64,000 nucleotides of DNA from Janthinobacterium lividum (GTDB lineage Bacteria > Pseudomonadota > Gammaproteobacteria > Burkholderiales > Burkholderiaceae_D), in assembly GCF_011601275.1 (NCBI RefSeq), contig NZ_JAAOLY010000013.1, forward strand, positions 157,410 to 221,409, in the 5' to 3' direction. The notes below the pieces were generated by a model, which worked only from the letters and a program-made list of their open reading frames with translations, searched no databases and was not told the DNA's origin. The translations under genes were made by a program, and so were the position numbers. Below are positions 34,199 through 43,531 of the stretch, in pieces (position 1 is the first letter of the stretch; each line of letters opens with the position of its first letter).

Positions 34199-36067
34199 TT
34201 ATCCGACGTTGACGTACACCAACTGGCCAGGCGAGGTGGCGTGATTGCCGAAGCCGGAACTGTCTTCCAGGTTACCGTCGAGCTTCCAGCGCCCCACGGG
34301 CCGCGTCACGATACCGTACTGGCCATAGTCATACACTTCCTTGGGCGTCAGCACGCGGTCGTACAGGATAACGTCCGACAACTGCCAGGCGGGCGTGCCC
34401 TGCTCCAGCGTATGCACGGGGCGGCCGATCAGCAGGGGGGTGCCGGTGGCGTTCACGAATGGCTGCGGCATTTTGTTCCCTTGGTACATCAGGAAATCAT
34501 CGACGTACAGGCTGATGGAACCATCATGCTTGACGGTATAAGTGCAGCGCAGCCAGCGGTTAGTGATATCCACCTTCGCACCGTGGCCATTGTTGTTGGT
34601 GCCCACGCCATTTCCACTCCATGACTGGAGGTAGGTGCTTAGAGAGTTCTGCGTAGTAATAAACTTTTGCAGCAGCGCCCAGCCTTTGCTATTCGATTGG
34701 CGCTTGATGAACGCTTGATCAACGTCCTTGGTCGAGGTTACAGCCTGCTGCCGGATGCAATACGACAGCGAGAAATCCGCACTCTCGTAGCGCACGGACG
34801 ACGGTACGGTCAGCATCAGGCCAGGCTGGAACTGCAATGTCTTCGTCACGCCGAAGCAAGGCGTGGGCGGTGCAGGGCAGATGGCGTCGTCACCGCGCAA
34901 GGCGTTCCAGACAGGCTCTCGTTCGCTCTTGGCCTCCGGCGTATGCAACAGGTTCCAACCCTTCACTTCCATATCCCCAGCCGTATTCCAGCACCAGAAA
35001 CTGGCCAGCTGCACGCCTGTGCGTCGAATGGCATTCAGCATGGCATGCAGGTTATCCTGGCGCACAGCATCCTGCAAAATCACTTCCTCGCCTCTGGCCA
35101 CGCCGAAGCTGCCGATGTAATACGGTTTTCCCAGAGCATCGGCAGCGCGCTGCATCACCTGCAGATAGGCAAGCGAGGACGAAACGAAGTCCGCTGGCAG
35201 ATCGACGCTGGCGCTCAGGGCACTGCTGACATATTCATTACCCAAGAACAGATTTTCACAAATACAGTCGACCGGGTCCGGATTCATCAATGGCAAGGTT
35301 TCCGCAATATATTGCTGCAAGGAACCTTGACGAGGCGAAGTATGGGCAATGCCGGCATTACCGGAAGAAATCATGCGCGCCAGACCATCGTTGGTGCGCA
35401 GCAATTGCGCCGTCTCCTGGATGATTTCCCGGGTAGCGGTCAAGCTGATCCCGGTCACGCCCATCAGTTCCTGTGCGGCCATCCAGGCGGCGATGCCGGC
35501 GTGGTTGCTGTAGTGCTGCGCAAAAGCCTGCGCAAAGGCACGCATGTAGCGGCGTGTTTTCGACTGTGGATTGGACAGTGCGACCCGCGCGGCTGCGGCC
35601 TGCTCGTCTTTTGTAGCGCCCGCAGCGCCCGCCTCCCCCACCAATTGCGGCACGGCGTAGGGATTCCAGAATGGGCAGGCGATGATGCCGATGCCATTGG
35701 CCAGCGCGCAGTCGAGCAGCGCAGTTATGGCAAGCCAGTACGATTCCTGGATATTCACATCGGTTAGCGTGTTGTCGGGTGCGAACTTTGGCTGGCCAAC
35801 GATGGCGCCCCAATTTAAATAACCAAGTTTTCCGCTAAAGGGCGCCACCATCACCTGAATGTACTTGAAGCCGTTCGCCGCAAGATACGGCAAATCGGTG
35901 GTGTAATCAGGATTTTCATCACTGGGCGAGAACTGCGGAGCGGAACTCCAGTTACGGCGCTCCAAGTACGCGTGCGAATTAAGGCCAATACCGCTGACCT
36001 TGCCCGTGTTGACGCCGGCGGCGTTGAACTCTTGCATGACTCCATTGATAACTTTGATGTACGGCAT
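34199..36067 (-). CDS. Glycosidase-like TIM-barrel protein with C-terminal LamG domain
   Basis: This 622-residue protein has two parts. Residues of about 25-395 resemble a cellulase-like (clan A, GH5-type) barrel: GFKYIQVMVAPFSGKLGYLN, FWNPYAV, AAWMAAQELMGVTG (Glu200 at the acid/base position), YYIGSFGVARGEE and ASFWCWNTAGD. The place where clan A enzymes carry the nucleophile Glu (GEFG) holds Ser320 (GSFG). Residues of about 405-585 form a LamG/concanavalin-like lectin domain (RWLRCTYTVKHDGSISLYVD, ILYDRVLTPKEV). The tail GRWKLDGNLEDSSGFGNHAT looks like the opening of another LamG unit. No signal peptide is seen. A good ribosome site (aggagcagtc) supports the ATG at 36067. Function is unknown; the fold assignment is by motif reading only. 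Confidence 0.65.
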   Translation of the reverse strand: MPYIKVINGVMQEFNAAGVNTGKVSGIGLNSHAYLERRNWSSAPQFSPSDENPDYTTDLPYLAANGFKYIQVMVAPFSGKLGYLNWGAIVGQPKFAPDNTLTDVNIQESYWLAITALLDCALANGIGIIACPFWNPYAVPQLVGEAGAAGATKDEQAAAARVALSNPQSKTRRYMRAFAQAFAQHYSNHAGIAAWMAAQELMGVTGISLTATREIIQETAQLLRTNDGLARMISSGNAGIAHTSPRQGSLQQYIAETLPLMNPDPVDCICENLFLGNEYVSSALSASVDLPADFVSSSLAYLQVMQRAADALGKPYYIGSFGVARGEEVILQDAVRQDNLHAMLNAIRRTGVQLASFWCWNTAGDMEVKGWNLLHTPEAKSEREPVWNALRGDDAICPAPPTPCFGVTKTLQFQPGLMLTVPSSVRYESADFSLSYCIRQQAVTSTKDVDQAFIKRQSNSKGWALLQKFITTQNSLSTYLQSWSGNGVGTNNNGHGAKVDITNRWLRCTYTVKHDGSISLYVDDFLMYQGNKMPQPFVNATGTPLLIGRPVHTLEQGTPAWQLSDVILYDRVLTPKEVYDYGQYGIVTRPVGRWKLDGNLEDSSGFGNHATSPGQLVYVNVG

Positions 36068-36312
36068 GACTGCTCCTGTAAAACAAGTGGAAGACATTGA
36101 GTTCAGGGCCCTGACTCCCCGCCGCTGCAACTTATATGGAATGCAACGACAGGCAAATGATAGCGCTTGAAAATGCCCTGGGCAGGCATCTTGGCTTTTG
36201 TTTTTTTACCATGATTCGACATAAAGACGAGCTAGCGCAGCATGGTCGCCCGGAGAAGGCGCGACAATTGTCGGCAGGCGCCACGACCAGCTGGGCGCGA
36301 TGGGGAGGCAGC

Positions 36313-36987
36313 ATGGGCATCAAGGATTGGCCGGCCGGCGAACGGCCGCGCGAACGCCTGATCGAGGATGGAGCGCAATCGCTGTCGGATGCGGAATTGC
36401 TGGCCGTCTTCCTGCGCACGGGCGTGCGCGGCAAGAGCGCCGTGGAGCTGGCGCGCGATACGGTCGAGCACTTCGGCTCCTTGCGGGGCCTGTTTGGCGC
36501 CAGCCTCGTGAGTTTTTCCGCCGTGCATGGCATGGGCAGCGCCAAGTTCGCCCAGCTGCAAGCCGTGCTGGAACTGGCGCGGCGCGCCATCATCGAGGAC
36601 TTGCAGGCGGGCCAGGCCCTCAATTCTCCGCACGCGGTGAAAGATTACTTGCGCCTGACCCTGGGCCACCTGGCGCATGAAGCGTTTCACGTGTTGTTTT
36701 TGGACGTCAAGAACCGCCTGATCGCGACCCAGGAAATGTTTCGCGGCACCCTCACCCACACCAGCGTGTATCCGCGAGAAGTGGTCAAGCAGGCGCTGCT
36801 GCACAACGCGGCCAGCGTCATGCTGGCCCACAACCACCCGTCCGGCACGCCCGAGCCCAGCGAATCGGATTTATTACTGACGCGCGCGCTGGTGCAAGCG
36901 TTGTCCTTGGTGGACGTGCGCATCCTCGACCATTTCGTCGTGGCAGGGCGGCAAGTGCATTCGTTCGCGGAACATGGGCAAATCTAG
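36313..36987 (+). CDS. radC: RadC/JAMM-family protein
   Basis: This 224-residue RadC has an N-terminal helix-hairpin-helix region ([20 protein letters not shown]) and the C-terminal JAMM metal site [14 protein letters not shown]. The family name 'DNA repair protein' is historical; the biochemical role is uncertain. The ATG at 36313 with ribosome site ggggaggc gives the normal family length, whereas the in-frame 36136 adds 59 unmatched residues. It is divergent from the glycosidase-like gene. Confidence 0.93.
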   Translation: MGIKDWPAGERPRERLIEDGAQSLSDAELLAVFLRTGVRGKSAVELARDTVEHFGSLRGLFGASLVSFSAVHGMGSAKFAQLQAVLELARRAIIEDLQAGQALNSPHAVKDYLRLTLGHLAHEAFHVLFLDVKNRLIATQEMFRGTLTHTSVYPREVVKQALLHNAASVMLAHNHPSGTPEPSESDLLLTRALVQALSLVDVRILDHFVVAGRQVHSFAEHGQI

Positions 36988-37166
36988 GCCAGAGCCCGCT
37001 CCACCGCAGTTAACCATGTGTAAACAAGGACATACGTGACAACGGCAGCAGGCTTGTCTAGCAGTAAACAGCGCTGTTTACCAGTGCTTTCACCTATGAG
37101 GGAAGGTAAAAGTTAAATTGTTAAATTTCTTTAACACAACAAGACACAATTGTTTTTCGCAAGTCA

Positions 37167-37195
37167 TTGATAAATCTGCTTATTTTGGATATACT
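37167..37195 (+). promoter_or_regulatory. Promoter of rpmB-rpmG
   Basis: ttgata (37167-37172) and tatact (37190-37195) are separated by exactly 17 bp, about 40 bp upstream of the rpmB start, in an AT-rich stretch. Confidence 0.75.
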
Positions 37196-37234
37196 CTCGT
37201 TTTTCCAATTTGGAATATCTTTAAGGAGTGCGCC

Positions 37235-37471
37235 ATGGCACGTGTTTGCCAAGTCACTGGGAAGAAGCCGATGGTCGGCAACAATGTTTCCCATGCAAAC
37301 AACAAAACCAAACGTCGTTTTTTGCCTAACTTGCAGAATCGTCGTATTTTTGTTGAATCTGAAAACCGCTGGGTCTCCCTGCGTTTGTCCAACGCCGGTC
37401 TGCGCGTCATCGATAAAGTCGGCATCGACGCCGTATTGGTCGATATGCGCGCTCGTGGCGAAAAAGTCTAA
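37235..37471 (+). CDS. rpmB: 50S ribosomal protein L28
   Basis: This 78-residue basic ribosomal protein has the L28 start [20 protein letters not shown] and the core [13 protein letters not shown]. It contains a single Cys, so it is the zinc-free form. A strong ribosome site (aaggag) precedes the ATG. It is cotranscribed with rpmG, 22 bp downstream. Confidence 0.98.
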   Translation: MARVCQVTGKKPMVGNNVSHANNKTKRRFLPNLQNRRIFVESENRWVSLRLSNAGLRVIDKVGIDAVLVDMRARGEKV

Positions 37472-37493
37472 TTAGCAGAATAAGGGAGCTATC

Positions 37494-37661
37494 ATGGCAA
37501 AATCAGGCCGCGACAAAATCAAGTTAGAATCGACCGCCGGTACGGGTCACTTCTACACGACCACCAAAAACAAGCGTACGACGCCTGCGAAAATGGAGAT
37601 CATGAAATTCGATCCTAAAGCACGCAAGCACGTAACGTACAAAGAAACCAAAATCAAGTAA
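37494..37661 (+). CDS. rpmG: 50S ribosomal protein L33
   Basis: This 55-residue ribosomal protein reads [20 protein letters not shown] with the C-terminal [15 protein letters not shown]. It has no CxxC pairs, so it is the zinc-independent type. It follows rpmB with its own ribosome site (aagggag), and a terminator follows at 37683. Confidence 0.98.
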   Translation: MAKSGRDKIKLESTAGTGHFYTTTKNKRTTPAKMEIMKFDPKARKHVTYKETKIK

Positions 37662-37682
37662 TTGATATTGTGTTCTGTAAAA

Positions 37683-37709
37683 GAGCCGCTCCGATGAGCG
37701 GTTTTTTTT
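37683..37709 (+). terminator. Intrinsic terminator of rpmB-rpmG
   Basis: Stem agccgctc/gagcggtt, with one G-T pair, loop cgat, followed by eight T. Confidence 0.93.
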
Positions 37710-37752
37710 CGCCCTGATTTTTACGCCCTTCCCTGTCCCTTTTGTCAGAACG

Positions 37753-37779
37753 AAAAAAAGCCCTGGAAACCAGGGCTTT
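37753..37779 (-). terminator. Intrinsic terminator of the desaturase gene
   Basis: The 10-bp stem aaagccctgg/ccagggcttt with loop aaa is followed on the minus strand by a T run. It lies 20 bp after the desaturase stop. Confidence 0.92.
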
Positions 37780-37799
37780 GATATGTTGCGGCAGCTTAC

Positions 37800-39008
37800 T
37801 CAGGCATAGCTGCGCAGGCGCAAGGAAAAGTCTTGCAGCGACTTGATGCCCGATGCTTCGGCACGCGTGCACCAGTCTTGCAGCTTCTGCAGCAACTGCT
37901 CGCGCGTAAAGTGCGAACGCTCCCAGATGGCGCCCAGTTCCACGCGCATGTGGTGCATGGTTTCCAGCGCCTTGCTGTGCTGGAACAGTTCCGACAACTG
38001 TTCGTGGTGCGCATCGGCCAGCTTGCCCGGTTCACGCTGCATCAACTTGCGCGACGACTTCAGGAAGCGCTTTTCCAGTTCCGCCTTGTGCTTCAAGTGT
38101 TCCAGCTCTTCCTTCCAGGCATGCTTGATCGATTTCGCATACTTGGCCATCACGTCATAGCGGTTGGCGATGACGGACTGCAAGGTCTCGAAGTCCGCTT
38201 CCAGCTTGCCGTGCGAGAACTTCGGTTCTGGCGCCAGCTTTTTCACCTTGGCCAGGCCCAGCATTTCCAGCGCGCGGATATATGCCCAGCCGATATCGAT
38301 TTCATACCATTTCGACGACAGCTTGGCCGACGTCGCATACGTATGGTGATTGTTGTGCAATTCTTCGCCGCCAATCAAAATGCCGAAGGGAATGATGTTG
38401 GTGGCCGCGTCGGCGCAATCGTAGTTGCGGTAGCCCCAGTAGTGGCCGATGCCGTTGATAATGCCGGCCGCCGTGATCGGGATCCACATCATTTGCACGG
38501 CCCACACGGAAATGCCGATCACGCCGAACAGGGCGAAGTTCACGAAGAACAAGATCACCACGCCCAGCCAGCTGTATTTGGTGTACAGATTGCGCTCGAT
38601 CCAGTCCGTCGGCGTGCCGTGGCCGTACTTGGCCATGGTTTCCATATTCTTCGATTCAGCGCGGTACAGCTCGGCGCCTTCCCAGAACACTTTCTTGATG
38701 CCGCGCGTCACGGGGCTGTGCGGATCTTCTTCCGTATCGCACTTGGCATGGTGCTTGCGGTGAATGGCCGCCCACTCCTTGGTGACCTGGCCCGTCGTCA
38801 GCCACAGCCAGAAACGGAAGAAATGGCTGGGCAGCGCATGCAATTCCAGCGCGCGGTGGGCCTGGTGGCGGTGCAGGTAAATCGTGACGCTGGCGATCGT
38901 GATATGGGTAACCACCATGGTGTACAGGAAAACTTGCCATGCGGACAGATCGGTAATGCCAGTTGCCATGAACTGCAAAATGTCGTGTAAAACGGAACTC
39001 AATGTCAT
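37800..39008 (-). CDS. Membrane fatty-acid desaturase (delta-9 acyl type)
   Basis: This 402-residue integral-membrane di-iron desaturase has the three histidine boxes: HRHQAHR (about residue 45), HRKHH (about 83) and HNNHH (about 214). It introduces a double bond into saturated acyl chains. Beyond the last His box is a C-terminal extension of about 180 residues, rich in charged and helical sequence (KHAWKEELEHLKHKAELEKR), without membrane segments. The ATG at 39008 is preferred over 39041, because MTLSSVLHDILQFM fits the family start. Cold adaptation of membranes is the usual role. Confidence 0.93.
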   Translation of the reverse strand: MTLSSVLHDILQFMATGITDLSAWQVFLYTMVVTHITIASVTIYLHRHQAHRALELHALPSHFFRFWLWLTTGQVTKEWAAIHRKHHAKCDTEEDPHSPVTRGIKKVFWEGAELYRAESKNMETMAKYGHGTPTDWIERNLYTKYSWLGVVILFFVNFALFGVIGISVWAVQMMWIPITAAGIINGIGHYWGYRNYDCADAATNIIPFGILIGGEELHNNHHTYATSAKLSSKWYEIDIGWAYIRALEMLGLAKVKKLAPEPKFSHGKLEADFETLQSVIANRYDVMAKYAKSIKHAWKEELEHLKHKAELEKRFLKSSRKLMQREPGKLADAHHEQLSELFQHSKALETMHHMRVELGAIWERSHFTREQLLQKLQDWCTRAEASGIKSLQDFSLRLRSYA

Positions 39009-39141
39009 TACTACTACTCCAAGTGGACAGGGCGTGCGCACGGTCGCTCCAGTGACTCTGGAGGTCCGGCAGAGTTAATTTTAGGCGTGATTGTACGCCC
39101 TAATGGGTGCTATCAGGCAAAATCGGAGGCAGGCAGCGAGG

Positions 39142-40500
39142 TTAAGGCTGGGTGCCGGATGGCGCGGACTCACCGTCTGCCGCGCTGGAGAGCGGGGCAG
39201 GAGGCGTACCAACAATACGCAATTCGCGTTGCGGAAACGGTACAGTGACCTTATGTTCCTGCAAGGTGCGCCAGATGGCGCGGTTCACATTCGACTTTAC
39301 GCCGCCCGTGCCGTTTTCCGGATCCGCGATCCAGAAGCCGATCTGTACATCAAGGCCGTCGGCGCCGAAACGCACGAGAGTGGCCGATGGCGGATTGCTT
39401 TGCGACACACGCGGCACCTTGGCGGTCGCCGCTTCCAGCAAGGGGAAGATGACGTCCAGGTCCGTTTCGTAACCCACCGACACGGCCGTCGACAGCCAGA
39501 CCATGCGGTTGCTCAGCGACATGTTCTGCACGCCGCCGGAAATCAGCATTTCATTGGGCACGATGGATTCAACCCCATCGCCACCCAATAACACAGTATA
39601 GCGCGTATTGATCTGCGTGACCTTGCCTGTAAATTGACCTACCGTGATCATGTCGCCGATGGTGAGGCTGCGGTCGAGCAGGATAATGAAACCTGAAACA
39701 AAGTTGGCGGCGATCTTTTGCAAGCCGAAACCCAGCGCCACGCCGAAAGCGCCGCCAAACACGGACAGCACCGTCAGGTCGATACCCACCAGCGACAGGC
39801 TGACCAGCACGGAAACGAGGATCAGCACGGCGCGTCCCATGCGCGACAGCACCACGCGCAAGGAAGTGTGCAGGCCCTGCATTTTCATCAGGCGCTCGTC
39901 GAGCGACGTGCCGGCCCACATGGCCAGCACCAGCAACACGGCTACCGAAATAGCGGCTTGCAAGATAGCAGCCACGGATACCTTGTTGCGCCCCAGCGGC
40001 ACGACGATGCTTTCCAGGAAGGCATGCAGTTCCGGCCACAGGCCCGTGATGTACAGGGCCATGCCGGCCCACACCACGACCGTGAAGATTTTCTCCAACA
40101 GCAACATGGTGGGGCTGATGTCGCCATGGCGGGCAAAAATGCGGCGCAGCACATAAAAACCGAAGCGCACCAGCGCCATCGACGTGCACAGGGGGATAGC
40201 GATGCTGAGCAGATTCACCGACTGAAACTTGGCCAGGAAATGCTGCGCAATGCCCAGCAGCATGGCCGCCAGCACAGGCGTCAGGATACGGATAAAACTA
40301 TCGGTGCGCTGCAAGGTTTCCGGCGTGGCCGGCGTCGCGGCCGCTTCCGCCCGCCGGTGCAGGAACACGCGCAACTGCCGCACCAGCAGCCAGCTCAGGG
40401 CCAGGCAGCCGACGATGACCAGCGCCTGCCACAAAATGGCCGGCTGACGGAAATCGTCGACAAAATCAGTGATCAGGTTGAGCAGCGGGGTTTCATTCAT
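39142..40500 (-). CDS. MscS-family mechanosensitive ion channel
   Basis: This 452-residue channel has several N-terminal membrane helices. The MscS pore helix and beta domain are ALGFGLQKIAANFVSGFIIL, LDRSLTIGDMITVG and VESIVPNEMLISGGVQNMSL. It should open under membrane tension to release osmolytes. The ATG at 40500 is chosen because the sequence above it lacks membrane-protein character. The C-terminal 30 residues are low complexity. Confidence 0.92.
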   Translation of the reverse strand: MNETPLLNLITDFVDDFRQPAILWQALVIVGCLALSWLLVRQLRVFLHRRAEAAATPATPETLQRTDSFIRILTPVLAAMLLGIAQHFLAKFQSVNLLSIAIPLCTSMALVRFGFYVLRRIFARHGDISPTMLLLEKIFTVVVWAGMALYITGLWPELHAFLESIVVPLGRNKVSVAAILQAAISVAVLLVLAMWAGTSLDERLMKMQGLHTSLRVVLSRMGRAVLILVSVLVSLSLVGIDLTVLSVFGGAFGVALGFGLQKIAANFVSGFIILLDRSLTIGDMITVGQFTGKVTQINTRYTVLLGGDGVESIVPNEMLISGGVQNMSLSNRMVWLSTAVSVGYETDLDVIFPLLEAATAKVPRVSQSNPPSATLVRFGADGLDVQIGFWIADPENGTGGVKSNVNRAIWRTLQEHKVTVPFPQRELRIVGTPPAPLSSAADGESAPSGTQP

Positions 40501-40625
40501 GGCGGATGGAATCTGGAAGGTGGTGCGGGAAAATAACCGGGCGGGGTGCCCACAGCATGCGCCAGACTGGCTGGCACAAGTGCATGGCCACCGCTGCGAT
40601 GCTGCAGCGATGGCCCGTGACAAAC

Positions 40626-41945
40626 TTATTCGGCTGGTTCAGCGTCAACGTCGTCGGCCGGTTTTTCATCGGCGTAGACTTTTTTCGGCATGACCTTGCG
40701 CTCGAACACGGCGGCGAAGAAGCCGTCGGTCTGGTGCAGATGCGGCAACAATTTCAGGTAGTCGCCCATTTCCAGCTCGATCTTCTGCTCGGCCAGCACC
40801 TTGTTCATCGGCACCAGGGTGAAGTCCGGATGGGCCGCCAGGAATTGCTCGGCGATAAAATCGTTTTCTTCGTTCAGGAAGCTGCAGGTGGCGTACACCA
40901 GGCGGCCGCCGCCCTTGACCAGGCGCGCCGCGCCAGCCAGGATGGCTGCCTGCTTGGCTTGCAGCTCGACGATGGAGTTCGGCTGCTGGCGCCATTTCAC
41001 GTCCGGATTACGGCGCAGGGTGCCCAGGCCGCTACATGGGGCATCGACCAGCACGCGGTCGATCTTGCCGGCCAGGCGCTTGATCTTGGCATCGCGCTCA
41101 TGCGCGATCTGTACCGGATGCACGTTCGACAGGCCGCTGCGGGCCATGCGTGGCTTCAGCTTGGCCAGACGCTTTTCCGACACGTCGAACGCGTACAAAC
41201 GGCCCGTGTTGCGCATCAATGCGCCCAATGCGAGCGTCTTGCCGCCCGCGCCGGCACAGAAATCAACGACCATCTCGCCGCGCTTTGCGCCGACGATCTG
41301 CGACAGGATCTGGCTGCCTTCATCTTGCACTTCGATGGCGCCGCTCTGGAACAATGGCAGGTTTTGCAGCGATGGCTTCTTGATCACGCGCAAACCCAGC
41401 GGCGCGAACGGCGTCGGCGTGCTGAGGATCGGCGCTTCGGCCAGGGCCAGCATCACGTCGTCACGCGTCGCCTTGAGCGAGTTCACGCGCAAGTCCAGCG
41501 GCGCCGGCGCGTTCAGCGCATCGGCCAGCTTCATGGTTTCCGCTTCGCCAAACTGGGCGATCAGCTTGTCGAACAGCCAGGTCGGCATGTTGGCACGCAT
41601 GTTCGACGGCATCAGGCTGCGGTCGATCTGCGTGATGCGTTCCAGCCATTCCACTTCTTCTTCCGTCAGGCCGCCCAGGGAGTCCGCACCGACGGCTTCG
41701 GCCAGGCCAAGGATGGTCAAACGGCGCATGGTCGGGCCACTGCCCGCTTCGGCGAAATCCGTGAAGAACGATTTGTTGCGCAGCACGGCATAAATGCCTT
41801 CGGCGATGGCGCCGCGTTCGCGCGAACCGAGGCGCGGATGGTCGCGGAAATAGCGCGACAGGGTGGTGTCGGCCGGAGCCGTGAAACGTAAAATTTCGCG
41901 CAATACTTCTTCAGCATTGGCAAGTATCGCTGGTGGCAATCTCAT
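40626..41945 (-). CDS. RsmB/NOP-family rRNA (cytosine-C5)-methyltransferase
   Basis: This 439-residue protein has an N-terminal NusB-like helical region (about 1-150) and a C-terminal SAM methyltransferase. The SAM motif is VVDFCAGAGGKTLALGALM, with the catalytic cysteines in DAPCSGLGTLRRNPD and ATCSFLNEEND. It is expected to make m5C in 16S rRNA, as RsmB does (C967 in E. coli). The final 20 residues are acidic. It is encoded just upstream of the MscS gene on the same strand. Confidence 0.92.
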   Translation of the reverse strand: MRLPPAILANAEEVLREILRFTAPADTTLSRYFRDHPRLGSRERGAIAEGIYAVLRNKSFFTDFAEAGSGPTMRRLTILGLAEAVGADSLGGLTEEEVEWLERITQIDRSLMPSNMRANMPTWLFDKLIAQFGEAETMKLADALNAPAPLDLRVNSLKATRDDVMLALAEAPILSTPTPFAPLGLRVIKKPSLQNLPLFQSGAIEVQDEGSQILSQIVGAKRGEMVVDFCAGAGGKTLALGALMRNTGRLYAFDVSEKRLAKLKPRMARSGLSNVHPVQIAHERDAKIKRLAGKIDRVLVDAPCSGLGTLRRNPDVKWRQQPNSIVELQAKQAAILAGAARLVKGGGRLVYATCSFLNEENDFIAEQFLAAHPDFTLVPMNKVLAEQKIELEMGDYLKLLPHLHQTDGFFAAVFERKVMPKKVYADEKPADDVDAEPAE

Positions 41946-41966
41946 TGTTATTCTTTCTGTAATATT

Positions 41967-42575
41967 TTATTGAGGGTCCACGCGGACCTGGCCATGCTCG
42001 ACTGACAGTTTATCGTCAATGAACAGGCGGATGGCGCGCGGGTAAAGCAGATGTTCCTGTACCAGCACACGCGCCGATAAGCTCTCTTCTGTGTCGCCTG
42101 GCAAGACGGGGACTTTCGCACTCGCCACGGCGGGGCCATGATCGAGCTCGGCAGTCACGAAATGCACGGTCGCGCCGTGTTCCGTTACGCCCGCCTCGAG
42201 CGCCTGGCGGTGCGTCGCCATGCCCGGGAACAGCGGAAGCAGCGACGGGTGGATATTGAGCATGCGCCCCGCGTAATGCTCGACGAAGGGCGGCGTCAGG
42301 ATGCGCATGAAACCGGCCAGTACGACCAGGTCGGGGGCAAAACCGTCGATCACGGCTTGCAGCGCCGCATCGAACTGTTCGCGGCTGGCATAATCCTTGT
42401 TGGCAACGACTGCGGTCGCTATCCCATGTTCTGCGGCAAAAACCAATCCCTGGGCATCGGCCCGGTTACTGATGACGGCGGCAATACGGGCTGGCCATTG
42501 CTCGGCTTGCGCCGCGCGCACGACCGCTTCCATGTTGCTGCCGCGTCCGGAAATGAGGATAACGATATTTTTCAT
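41967..42575 (-). CDS. purN: Phosphoribosylglycinamide formyltransferase
   Basis: This 202-residue GAR transformylase of purine synthesis has ILISGRGSNMEA at the nucleotide-binding start. The catalytic Asn/His segment is MLNIHPSLLPLFPG, and the catalytic Asp is in TAELDHGP. The ATG at 42575 matches the family start exactly. It lies 21 bp upstream of the RsmB-type gene. Confidence 0.97.
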   Translation of the reverse strand: MKNIVILISGRGSNMEAVVRAAQAEQWPARIAAVISNRADAQGLVFAAEHGIATAVVANKDYASREQFDAALQAVIDGFAPDLVVLAGFMRILTPPFVEHYAGRMLNIHPSLLPLFPGMATHRQALEAGVTEHGATVHFVTAELDHGPAVASAKVPVLPGDTEESLSARVLVQEHLLYPRAIRLFIDDKLSVEHGQVRVDPQ

Positions 42576-42731
42576 AGCGCGCATTGTACCCGCTATGGCG
42601 ATGCGAACCAAGAAAGGCCGGCGATATTGTTGCGCCGCAACATGATCGCGCAAGCACCGCTTTCGCCGGACAATGCTGCCTGCCAAGCCGGAAAAAGGCT
42701 GATTTTACGCTACTGCAACGAGAGTAAGTGT

Positions 42732-43130
42732 TTACTCGAACGAATAGAAGACGCGGAACGGGACTTTCTTCTCGGCCCAGTAGTCGGCCGCGTCGCGGAA
42801 CACGTCGAGCAGGATCTCGCGCGCTTCCTTGTCGAATTTTTGCGTATTTGGCAATTGCTCGAGCACCACCAGGAAGCCCGTCTGCGTACCGGCCTTGAAC
42901 ATGGTGTCCGTCAGGCACAGGCGTAGCGCATCGAAATTCTTCGCCAGGTTTTTCGGAAACAGGAATGCTTCTGCAATAATGCCGATGACTTGTTGTTTGG
43001 TCTGTCCAGCGTTGCAATGCGCATATAAAAAGTGCTGCCCGAGACGGATCGCCTCGTCTTGTAATTCGGTCACGCGAAAGGCACGGATGGACTGGACAAG
43101 GTTGGGCGGCACGGTTAGTAACAAACTCAT
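42732..43130 (-). CDS. Barstar-family protein (ribonuclease-inhibitor fold)
   Basis: This 132-residue protein has the barstar hallmark AFLFPKNLAKNFDALRLCLTD, followed by the GTQTGFLVVLEQLP strand. Barstars inhibit barnase-type RNases. No RNase toxin gene is adjacent, so it is either an orphan immunity protein or serves another role. It lies in a housekeeping stretch upstream of purN (156 bp). Confidence 0.82.
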   Translation of the reverse strand: MSLLLTVPPNLVQSIRAFRVTELQDEAIRLGQHFLYAHCNAGQTKQQVIGIIAEAFLFPKNLAKNFDALRLCLTDTMFKAGTQTGFLVVLEQLPNTQKFDKEAREILLDVFRDAADYWAEKKVPFRVFYSFE

Positions 43131-43531
43131 TTTTCCCTCAAATCGACCTGTTATGTATGGATTTGTTCTAGCTGCTCTTCTTATTGCATCCCCGCACGCG
43201 GGTCAATGCGCACGCGGTGATTCGATCTGTATCAACTTTTATGCGATTCAGTGCGATTTTATATAAGCCATACGCGTATTAGGGTAACGTGTTGTCCTGC
43301 ATGAATCAACCCGAATATGATGTCAAACGCAAGATTTGTTACAAACCGCTGGTTTCAAGTCATTTCAACATCTTGTATCGATTGAAAGTGCATGTTACAG
43401 ACTGTGGGGCAAGGGGCTTGGGCTGTTACATTTTGTTGCCATGCGAAACACTTGCCCCGGCCTGGCGGGATTACTATAGTCCCAAGTTGCAAAAAATACC
43501 CTGAAAGATTCTCTACATAACGAGGTTACAA
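43131..43531. other. 400-bp gap upstream of the glycine-zipper gene
   Basis: This holds the upstream regions of the barstar gene and the glycine-zipper gene. A promoter for the latter is at 43452-43480. Short open frames here lack family resemblance and ribosome sites. Confidence 0.5.
43452..43480 (+). promoter_or_regulatory. Promoter of the glycine-zipper gene
   Basis: ttgccc (43452-43457) and tatagt (43475-43480) have a 17-bp spacer. The -10 element lies inside a near-palindrome ggga...actatagt.ccc, which could be an operator. Confidence 0.6.
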
